Under the pieces are notes generated by a model that was not told the origin of the DNA, made no database searches, and worked only from the letters and a program-made list of their open reading frames with translations. Positions 1 to 5,946 of a DNA stretch of 8,693 nt are shown here, in pieces. The position numbers and the translations under genes are program-made. How positions within the stretch are numbered: position 1 is the stretch's first letter; the number at the start of each line of letters is the position of its first letter. The DNA comes from Bacteroidota bacterium (GTDB lineage Bacteria > Bacteroidota > Bacteroidia > Bacteroidales > GCA-2748055), in the NCBI GenBank assembly GCA_030642565.1, contig DAOWNM010000104.1:1-8693 (forward strand), given 5' to 3'.

Positions 1-1
1 C

Positions 2-1411
2 CTGATCGATGAGGATGAGGCCAAAGCACTACCCGAAGGGACTACCACCCTGGATGCCAATGGTAAAGCTTTTGCAGGGCTGAAGTTTAAGATCCAGGTT
101 TCTGTACTTGACTGTACCGGTTGCGGAAACTGTGTCGATGTATGTCCGTCCAAAGTCAAGGCCCTGGAGATGAAACCTCTGGAGACACAGCTGGCTGAAA
201 TTCCACGCTGGGATCACCTGATCAAGGAGATCTCCTACAAAGATACACTTGTGGATAAGAAACAGACCGTGAAGAATAGTCAGTTTGCACAGCCACTCTT
301 CGAGTTTTCAGGAGCTTGCGCAGGTTGTGGAGAGACTCCCTATATCAAATTGATCACCCAGTTGTATGGCGACCAGATGATTGTGGCCAATGCCACCGGT
401 TGTTCCTCCATTTACGGTGGATCGGCCCCGGCCACCCCTTATTGCTCCAACGTGCAGGGGCAGGGTCCCGCATGGGCCAACTCACTGTTCGAGGACAATG
501 CGGAGTATGGATTCGGACTTGCCACAGGTGTGAACAAGAACCGCGACCGCATCAAGAATAGGATGGAAGCTGCCATGGACGAAGTGAAGCCCGCTACCAA
601 AGAGGCCTTTGGTGAGTGGATCGCCTCTATGGAGAACCTGGATGCCTCCAAAGTCGCTTCGGCCAAATTGCTCGAGGTACTCAATACAGAGAGCCATGCC
701 TTGGCAGAAGAGATCAAAGGTTTCAAACATTACCTGGTGAAGAAATCGGTATGGATCTTTGGTGGAGACGGATGGGCCTATGACATCGGTTATGGCGGAC
801 TGGATCATGTGATCGCTACCGGCGAGGATGTGAATATCCTGGTGCTGGATACCGAGGTTTACTCCAATACAGGCGGACAGGCTTCCAAGGCTACTCCTAT
901 GGGTGCAGTGGCCAAGTTTGCTGCTTCCGGTAAGAAGATCCGCAAGAAGGACCTGGGCATGATGGCCATGACGTACGGATACGTATATGTGGCACAGGTA
1001 TCCATAGGAGCCAGCCAGTCACAGTTCCTCAAAGCAGTCAGGGAGGCTGAGGCCTATCCCGGACCATCCATCATCATCGCCTACTCGCCCTGTATAAGCC
1101 ATGGATTACGTGCGGGTATGGGCAAAACACAGGCACAGGGAAAACTTGCAGTGGAGAGTGGCTACTGGCACCTCTATCGTTACAATCCGTTACTGGAAGA
1201 TGAAGGGAAGAATCCGTTCTTGCTTGATTCCAAGGAACCCCAGTGGGATCAGTTCCAGGGATTTCTGCAGTCGGAGGTTCGTTATACCTCACTGCAAAAA
1301 ACGTTCCCTGCAGAAGCAGCTGTACTGTTCAAAGCTGCACAGACCAATGCCAAGTGGCGGTATGACAGCTATGTACGCATGGCCAGCCTCGACTTCGCAC
1401 CAAAAGCGTAG
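2..1411 (+). CDS. nifJ: Pyruvate:ferredoxin (flavodoxin) oxidoreductase, C-terminal part, cut by window edge
   Basis: This enzyme oxidatively decarboxylates pyruvate with CoA to acetyl-CoA and CO2 and passes electrons to ferredoxin or flavodoxin; it is cytoplasmic and central to anaerobic energy metabolism. The frame is open from base 2 and 469 residues are visible, against roughly 1170-1190 in the full single-chain family, so the N-terminal pyruvate-binding domains and the first ferredoxin-type cluster lie outside the window. Visible residues 38-48 carry a CxxCxxCxxxCP 4Fe-4S motif (C38, C41, C44, C48). The cluster near the thiamine cofactor is held by C106, C109, C134 and C364, with the family's CxxC-x24-C spacing. 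The thiamine diphosphate site shows GDGWAYDIG from residue 255 and SNTGGQ at 288-293. The gene ends in tandem TAG stops (1409-1414), followed by a terminator, so it is probably the last gene of its transcript. An internal ATG at 170 is not the start, because the ferredoxin motif lies upstream in the same frame. Confidence 0.97.
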   Translation: MIDEDEAKALPEGTTTLDANGKAFAGLKFKIQVSVLDCTGCGNCVDVCPSKVKALEMKPLETQLAEIPRWDHLIKEISYKDTLVDKKQTVKNSQFAQPLFEFSGACAGCGETPYIKLITQLYGDQMIVANATGCSSIYGGSAPATPYCSNVQGQGPAWANSLFEDNAEYGFGLATGVNKNRDRIKNRMEAAMDEVKPATKEAFGEWIASMENLDASKVASAKLLEVLNTESHALAEEIKGFKHYLVKKSVWIFGGDGWAYDIGYGGLDHVIATGEDVNILVLDTEVYSNTGGQASKATPMGAVAKFAASGKKIRKKDLGMMAMTYGYVYVAQVSIGASQSQFLKAVREAEAYPGPSIIIAYSPCISHGLRAGMGKTQAQGKLAVESGYWHLYRYNPLLEDEGKNPFLLDSKEPQWDQFQGFLQSEVRYTSLQKTFPAEAAVLFKAAQTNAKWRYDSYVRMASLDFAPKA

Positions 1412-1434
1412 TAGATACCCTACATATAATTATG

Positions 1435-1466
1435 AAAACCGTCCGGGCAACCTGACGGTTTTTTTT
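1435..1466 (+). terminator. Intrinsic terminator of nifJ
   Basis: AAAACCGTC (1435-1443) pairs perfectly with GACGGTTTT (1454-1462). Inside the loop, G1445-G1446 can pair with C1451-C1452 across a one-base mismatch, leaving a GCAA tetraloop. The stem runs into eight T residues (1459-1466). It begins 23 bases after the nifJ stop, in the expected place for rho-independent termination. The A-run on the left arm would also allow some function on the opposite strand, but no gene there needs it. Confidence 0.9.
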
Positions 1467-1473
1467 AACTTTG
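1466..1473 (+). promoter_or_regulatory. Candidate Bacteroidota -7 promoter element for ruvX-def
   Basis: TAACTTTG matches the Bacteroidota sigma-ABfr -7 consensus TAnnTTTG at every fixed position. Its first T is the last T of the nifJ terminator tract. No TTTG or TTG is visible at the usual distance upstream (about 19-21 bases), where the terminator stem sits, so the match rests on the -7 element alone. Transcription would start near 1479-1481, giving little or no leader before the TTG start codons of ruvX. Confidence 0.45.
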
Positions 1474-1490
1474 CTGGAAAATTGAGGGTT

Positions 1491-1916
1491 TTGGGAAGGA
1501 TAGTAGCCATCGATTACGGGACAAAGCGGACCGGAGTGGCAGTCACCGATCCGGGGCAGATGATTGCCTCGCCCCTGGAGACAGTTCCCACCCACGAATT
1601 GATGCATTACCTGCAGGCCTATTTTGAAAAGGAGCAGGTGGATCTTCTTGTGATGGGTCATCCCCGGCAGATGGACCATACAGCGTCTGAATCGATGAAA
1701 CAGATCCGGTTTTTCGTGGAGGCTTTTAAGAAGCGCTTTAAGGAGATCCCGGTGAGGTGGATGGATGAACGCTTTACCTCCAAAATGGCTATGGATGCCA
1801 TGATCGCCGGTGGGATGAAAAAATCGGACCGGAAGGTAAAGGGTAATGTGGATAGGGTGAGTGCCGCCCTTATCCTGCAATCTTTTCTGGAGAAGAGAAA
1901 CAATTTGCAGACCTAG
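1491..1916 (+). CDS. ruvX: RuvX/YqgF family putative Holliday junction resolvase, TTG start
   Basis: This is an RNase H-fold nuclease family linked to Holliday junction resolution and, in E. coli, to pre-16S rRNA processing; it is cytoplasmic and widely conserved. With the start at 1491 it has 141 residues, the usual length (about 138-140). It opens with GRIVAIDYGTKRTGVAVTD, carrying the first catalytic Asp (D8). LLVMGHPRQMD follows in the middle, then DERFTS (residues 92-97) and the C-terminal KGNVDRVSAALIL with D121. The frame stays open far back into nifJ, but there is no sensible ATG: the nearest one upstream is at 1101, deep inside nifJ, and the first one downstream (1560) would remove D8. 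TTG at 1491 gives the family's typical M-x-R-I-[LV]-A-I-D-Y-G beginning; TTG at 1482 would add three residues. def follows after 36 bases on the same strand, probably in the same transcript. Confidence 0.93.
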   Translation: MGRIVAIDYGTKRTGVAVTDPGQMIASPLETVPTHELMHYLQAYFEKEQVDLLVMGHPRQMDHTASESMKQIRFFVEAFKKRFKEIPVRWMDERFTSKMAMDAMIAGGMKKSDRKVKGNVDRVSAALILQSFLEKRNNLQT

Positions 1917-1952
1917 GTATTGTTTTGGTATTAATAAAGAGTTAGATAGAAA

Positions 1953-2516
1953 ATGGTTTTACCGGTATATGTATACGGGATGTCGGTGCTTCGGAAAATA
2001 GCTACTGAGATTCCTGAAGAGTATAAAGAGCTGGATCAGTTGATTGCAGATATGTTCGAAACAATGCAAACCAGTGATGGAGTGGGGCTGGCAGCACCCC
2101 AGGTTGGAAAGTCTCTGCGGATTTTTGTGGTGGATACAACCCCCATGGCTGATGCAGGAAAGGAGCCAGAGTTAGTGGATTTCAAAAAGGTTTTTATCAA
2201 TCCTTACATTCTGGATGAGTGGGGCGATCCCTGGGCCTTCGAGGAGGGATGCCTGAGCCTTCCTAATATCCGCGAGGAGGTAACACGCTCCAGTCATGTA
2301 CGTGTCGAGTATTATGATGAAGAGTGGAACCTGAAAGAGGAGGAGTATGACGGGATTCGTGCCAGGGTCATCCAGCATGAGTATGACCACCTGGATGGAA
2401 AGTTGTTTGTGGACCGGATCAGCCCCATACGTCGAAAACTGCTTTCGGCCCGCCTGAATTCTATCAGCCACGGACGTGCCGATTGTGACTACCGCATGGT
2501 CTACCCCAAAAAATAG
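1953..2516 (+). CDS. def: Peptide deformylase
   Basis: It removes the N-formyl group from the initiator methionine of new proteins at the ribosome exit and uses a bound metal, usually Fe2+. All three family motifs are intact: GVGLAAPQ at residues 43-50, EGCLSLP at 98-104 and QHEYDHLDG at 141-149. The metal ligands are therefore C100, H142 and H146, with E143 as the catalytic acid/base. The length of 187 residues is normal for a type 1 enzyme. ATG at 1953 gives MVLPVYVYG, the typical N-terminus in Bacteroidota. I see no Shine-Dalgarno sequence; the AT-rich leader is usual for the phylum. It lies 36 bases after ruvX and probably shares its promoter, and it converges with the next gene across an 80-base gap. 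Confidence 0.97.
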   Translation: MVLPVYVYGMSVLRKIATEIPEEYKELDQLIADMFETMQTSDGVGLAAPQVGKSLRIFVVDTTPMADAGKEPELVDFKKVFINPYILDEWGDPWAFEEGCLSLPNIREEVTRSSHVRVEYYDEEWNLKEEEYDGIRARVIQHEYDHLDGKLFVDRISPIRRKLLSARLNSISHGRADCDYRMVYPKK

Positions 2517-2596
2517 AAGCCTGCTTCACAAGAAAATACTCTCTCTCCTTTCGCAGTTATCAGGGACTCATCTGCTCCATGATGTTTACTGAGCAC

Positions 2597-3604
2597 TTAT
2601 ATGACTGCATTGAAATGCTCTTCCGATTTAAGGAGCATATCGATATACTGGGCACGTTTGTAGACAAAGGGATCGTTGATGGAGTTGCTACTTAGTTTGC
2701 CCCTGAAAGCTTCAATGGAATCATACTCCTTACGATCCATCCACTCTTCCAGCTCTTTTAACATCTCTGCAGCATGTCCCACACCATTGTGATAGAATGT
2801 GCTGACGGCCTCTATGGCGCTGGCACCTGCCAGGATCATCTTCACCATATCGATTCCCTCATATATTCCGTTGTTGGCCGCTACGCTGGCATTCAGGTTC
2901 CCGTGGGTCAGACCGATATAACGGATAGAGAGACGGTGGTCGCTGTGTGTACTTAGGTTCCAGGGAGAAACATGGTTCTCAGCCTCCACATCAATGTCCG
3001 GTTCAAACAGCCTGTTGAACAGAATAAAGGCGTTGGCACCTGCTGCATCCATATCTTTAATGGTTTTCAGTACATTGGTATAAAAGGGGCTTAGCTTCAC
3101 ACTTACCGGTATCTTCACAGCTGCTTTCACCGCTTTTAGAAATTCGATCTGCTGAAGAATCACATCATGTCCCGATTTGTCAAAATCGCGGGGTACAGAG
3201 AAAAAATTCAGTTCGAGTCCGGCAACTCCAGTCTCTTCAAGCAGCTTGGCATACTCAACCCATGACTCTTTATAGACGGCGTTCAGACTGGCAAACACCG
3301 GAATGGAGAGATCTTTAACTACCTGTTTCAGGTTGTGTATATGCTCTTTGGGCCCTCCATGTTCAATTTTTGGAAACAGGTTGATCATTTCAGCATTGCG
3401 GTTATCATAGGCTTCCAGCTGACTGCTCAGTTCGTTATCTTCAAGCTGGATCTGCTCCTCAAACAGGGAACGGTATACCACTGCTGCCACACCCGCCTGC
3501 TCTGCCTCTTTCAGCTTGTGAAGGTTATTAGAGAGATTGCATGCACCCAGGATCAGAGGGTTCTTAAGGGTGACTCCCATGTGTTGTGTTGTAAGTGTTG
3601 CCAT
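2597..3604 (-). CDS. Dihydroorotate dehydrogenase-like flavoprotein, substrate unknown
   Basis: This is a 335-residue TIM-barrel protein of the FMN-dependent dihydroorotate dehydrogenase superfamily. NPLILGA near residues 15-21, VSVKLSPF (167-174, with the superfamily's substrate/FMN lysine at K170), LFNRLFEPDID (195-205) and LAGASAIEAVS (258-268) fit that fold. The motif that carries the catalytic Cys or Ser in true DHODs (N-x-S-C-P-N type) is here N133-F-F-S-V-P138, and the GGI-type FMN phosphate loop is replaced by NNGIYEG (244-250). I recall a family annotated 'dihydroorotate dehydrogenase-like' with a similarly altered motif, so pyrimidine synthesis is unlikely to be its role. Its true reaction is not visible here. 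It stands alone on the - strand, with a candidate promoter 37 bases upstream of the ATG. nifJ is nearby but in the opposite direction. No convincing terminator follows it. I am sure of the fold and unsure of the function. Confidence 0.88.
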   Translation of the reverse strand: MATLTTQHMGVTLKNPLILGACNLSNNLHKLKEAEQAGVAAVVYRSLFEEQIQLEDNELSSQLEAYDNRNAEMINLFPKIEHGGPKEHIHNLKQVVKDLSIPVFASLNAVYKESWVEYAKLLEETGVAGLELNFFSVPRDFDKSGHDVILQQIEFLKAVKAAVKIPVSVKLSPFYTNVLKTIKDMDAAGANAFILFNRLFEPDIDVEAENHVSPWNLSTHSDHRLSIRYIGLTHGNLNASVAANNGIYEGIDMVKMILAGASAIEAVSTFYHNGVGHAAEMLKELEEWMDRKEYDSIEAFRGKLSSNSINDPFVYKRAQYIDMLLKSEEHFNAVI

Positions 3605-3640
3605 TTGAATTTTATTATGTGTTTATATAATTCTCGTATA

Positions 3641-3671
3641 TAAAACTATCAACCCGTATGAAAGGTTCAAA
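3641..3671 (-). promoter_or_regulatory. Candidate promoter of the DHOD-like gene
   Basis: Read on the - strand, TTTG (3671 to 3668) is followed after 19 bases by TAGTTTTA (3648 to 3641). This resembles the Bacteroidota -33 TTTG and -7 TAnnTTTG pair, with one mismatch at the last base of the -7 element and normal spacing. The start would fall near 3634-3636, about 30 bases before the ATG at 3604. Confidence 0.45.
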
Positions 3672-3692
3672 TAAAAGAGAAAGAAAAGCAGA

Positions 3693-3700
3693 TATTTTTG
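3693..3700 (+). promoter_or_regulatory. Candidate -7 promoter element of comEC
   Basis: TATTTTTG is a full match to TAnnTTTG and lies 35 bases before the comEC ATG. Transcription would begin near 3706-3708, giving a leader of about 28 bases. No clear -33 TTTG is present at the expected distance; the upstream stretch is purine-rich (3671-3690). It points away from the - strand promoter in the same 131-base gap. Confidence 0.45.
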
Positions 3701-3735
3701 AATTCGCTGCATGAATCCACTAAAGAACCTTTGGG

Positions 3736-5877
3736 ATGTTTGATCTGCGAAAAATCCCCGTGCTGCGTATCATCATACCTTTTTTTGGGGGAGTGTTGAC
3801 CGGAACACAGGGTTTTTCAGCCATTCAAATGGAGGAGGTAGTGATCATATCGCTCCTTCTCTGGGTGATGGCTGTAATGTGGGTGATGGCGGTCATGTTT
3901 TTTACCTGGCAGGGGAGGAGACCCGGATCGGTTTCATGGCTCTTCTCACCACTCCTGTTTATGCTCCTTTTTATTATTGGAACAGCTACCGGTATATTTT
4001 CCCGGCCTGCTGATCCCGGTTTACCTGTGGGCGAATGGGTGGTTATCAGGGGAGAGGTTACTCAGTCACCACGTCCAGGGAAGTATGCTCATACCTTTGA
4101 TATGGAGGTTCATCTGCTCTTTTCGGCCGATACCATCTACCGGTCCAGCACTCATCTGAAAGGTTACCTGAGGGTTCCGGCCGACTCTGTGATACCTGCT
4201 GCAGGTGAGACATGGCAATTCTCCGGTAAGCTCGTGCCCATACGAAACAGTGGGAATCCGGGAGGGGCAGATTTCAGGTCAATCATGAGCAGGAAGAATT
4301 ACTGGTATCGTTTCTATGTTTCCACCGGACCGCTCTCAGCCATATCCAACAGGGTTGTGATTGGAGAAGAGAGGAGGCTTGCTCCTGTACGTATCAGAAG
4401 AGAAATATCTGATCACTGGCATGGAGGGATAGAGGAGGTCTCCCTGTTGAAAGCTGTCTGCCTGGGTGATCGTTCGTCGCTGACCGATGAGTTGCGTCAG
4501 GCCTATACTGCAGCCGGGGGTATGCATCTGCTGGCAGTTTCAGGTCTGCATGTGGGGCTGATATGGTGGGTATTGCAGTATATGACAGGGTGGCTGAATA
4601 TGATCTTCAGGAATGAGAAACAGAGAACAGTGGCAGTGGTTGGCCTTCTCTGGTTTTATGCATTTGTTACCGGATTTTCCTCTTCTGTATGCAGATCCGT
4701 GACCATGTTTTCCTTTTTTTCCGCCAGCAGGATGATGGGACAGCGGGCTCACTCAGTGAATGGGATCCTTGTGTCGGCTTTTCTCCTGGTGCTGATTGAG
4801 CCGTTAAGACTTATGGATGTTGGATTCCAGCTCTCCTACTCAGCCATTATCGGTATCGTAACCCTTCACCCGCTTACCAGGAGAGTGGTCCGGGTGAAGA
4901 ACCGGATTCTGCGCTGGGTATGGGAAGCCACCTCGGTGAGTATTGCGGCCCAGCTCGCCACCGCTCCCCTTGTGATCTTCTATTTCCACCAGTTGCCCCT
5001 CTATTCATTAATAACCAGCCTTCTTGCAGTACCTATGCTCAGTGTGTTGATTACTATTTTTGTCTGCTCTGTTCCATTTACTTCAGCTGGTATCCTGGAG
5101 GAGTTTTTCAATTTTATGCTTATAGAACTGGCCCTCCTGATGAACCGCTCCATGGAGCATCTCTCCTCCATGCCCGGCGCTCTGCTGGATGGATTGCAAC
5201 TGGATCGAGTGACACTCTCGATTTGGCTCCTGGCTCTACTGTTAACAATGATCGCTTTTCATGGCCGGAGCAGGATTCCCTGGTATCTGGTTCTGTTTTT
5301 AATTTCTGGTTCCCTGGTCTGGAACTCGTTTTCCGGATTGAACCGCCACTTCTCTTCCGAACTGGTAATAACTCATTTTAACGGAGCTTCCATGGTTATC
5401 ATCCGCGAGGGAGCAATTGTAGACCATTACTGTTGGTACAGGGACAGCACATCACTGGACTATATGAAGGCTTACAGAGATGTTTCCTGGAGCAGAAGGG
5501 TTTATGAAAACCGGCTGTATGAGGTAGGGGATACCGTAGAGATCAAAGGGAGGGTTTCTGCCTGTATGCAGGTTGCAAAGGGAGTCTGGTTGTTGGGTGG
5601 ATATCATTGTGGTGGCCTGGTAGTTCGGGAAGATGTGAACGAGCATGTGTGGGAGACTGTTTATGGTGATTATGGAGGCTATCAGCCTGACCGGCCCGAT
5701 TTCATCCTTCTTTCGGGTGAACCTTTTTTTGACGACCTGCAGAAAAAAAGCTGGATGCGGAATGTTGAACTTGTGATAGACGGATCGAACCGCAGCTGGT
5801 ATAAAGAGAGAATGAACGCTAAATGGGATCGGATTTATTTGACCGATCGCTCTGGAGCCTATGTGAAAAGATGGTAA
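3736..5877 (+). CDS. comEC: ComEC/Rec2 family DNA-uptake channel protein
   Basis: ComEC is the inner-membrane channel that passes single-stranded DNA into the cytoplasm during natural transformation. The 713 residues divide into an N-terminal region with about three hydrophobic segments (within residues 1-90), a soluble beta-rich section (about 95-200, DUF4131-like), the polytopic Competence domain (about 225-500) and a soluble C-terminal part (about 540-713). The family signature is clear: LGDRSSL near 243-249 and HLLAVSGLHVG from residue 264, then further hydrophobic helices including VGFQLSYSAIIGI. The C-terminal part keeps some sequence feel of the metallo-beta-lactamase domain found in longer ComECs (PDFILLSGEPF, and IYLTDRSGAYV near the end) but has no HxHxDH metal site. 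ATG 3736 is the first Met after an in-frame stop at 3721. It has no com neighbours here, and competence of this organism is not shown by this gene alone. Confidence 0.94.
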   Translation: MFDLRKIPVLRIIIPFFGGVLTGTQGFSAIQMEEVVIISLLLWVMAVMWVMAVMFFTWQGRRPGSVSWLFSPLLFMLLFIIGTATGIFSRPADPGLPVGEWVVIRGEVTQSPRPGKYAHTFDMEVHLLFSADTIYRSSTHLKGYLRVPADSVIPAAGETWQFSGKLVPIRNSGNPGGADFRSIMSRKNYWYRFYVSTGPLSAISNRVVIGEERRLAPVRIRREISDHWHGGIEEVSLLKAVCLGDRSSLTDELRQAYTAAGGMHLLAVSGLHVGLIWWVLQYMTGWLNMIFRNEKQRTVAVVGLLWFYAFVTGFSSSVCRSVTMFSFFSASRMMGQRAHSVNGILVSAFLLVLIEPLRLMDVGFQLSYSAIIGIVTLHPLTRRVVRVKNRILRWVWEATSVSIAAQLATAPLVIFYFHQLPLYSLITSLLAVPMLSVLITIFVCSVPFTSAGILEEFFNFMLIELALLMNRSMEHLSSMPGALLDGLQLDRVTLSIWLLALLLTMIAFHGRSRIPWYLVLFLISGSLVWNSFSGLNRHFSSELVITHFNGASMVIIREGAIVDHYCWYRDSTSLDYMKAYRDVSWSRRVYENRLYEVGDTVEIKGRVSACMQVAKGVWLLGGYHCGGLVVREDVNEHVWETVYGDYGGYQPDRPDFILLSGEPFFDDLQKKSWMRNVELVIDGSNRSWYKERMNAKWDRIYLTDRSGAYVKRW
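3862..3897 (+). repeat. comEC: 18-bp tandem duplication inside comEC
   Basis: Bases 3862-3879 and 3880-3897 are direct tandem copies that differ at two of 18 positions, so the amino acid hexamer WVMAVM is encoded twice in a row. It keeps the reading frame and lengthens the second N-terminal membrane segment by six residues. Both differences are synonymous, which suggests the copy is not brand new. Confidence 0.9.
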
Positions 5878-5946
5878 AAAAAGGGATTTCCATGTGTACT
5901 ATTGGACAATTATCTGTTATTTTGCCATGTTGTTTTTTTATAGATT

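Noticed and set aside
1432..1455. Seven-codon reading frame (MKTVRAT) covering the terminator, a possible leader peptide
   Set aside because: No regulatory codon run, no ribosome site and no downstream biosynthetic gene; the hairpin is explained as the nifJ terminator.
1101..1490. In-frame upstream extension of ruvX from ATG 1101
   Set aside because: It overlaps the thiamine domain end of nifJ in another frame, has no family similarity before GRIVAIDYG, and would double the size of RuvX.
1329..1880. 183-residue open frame on the - strand opposite ruvX
   Set aside because: Composition is that of an antisense shadow, no recognisable domain, and it overlaps two well-supported genes.
2516..2596. 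Possible bidirectional terminator between def and the DHOD-like gene
   Set aside because: Only short hairpins are visible (GAAG/CTTC at 2516-2527 and TGCTC/GAGCA at 2573-2595), with no T tract after either on the relevant strand.
4920..5381. 153-residue open frame inside comEC in another + frame
   Set aside because: It lies fully within the membrane domain of comEC, and its protein has no recognisable motif.
5878..5946. Terminator for comEC or promoter for trkA in the 69-base gap
   Set aside because: The seven-T run (5933-5939) has only a 4-bp ACAA/TTGT stem before it, and TATTTTG at 5918-5924 is one base short of TAnnTTTG with no -33 partner.
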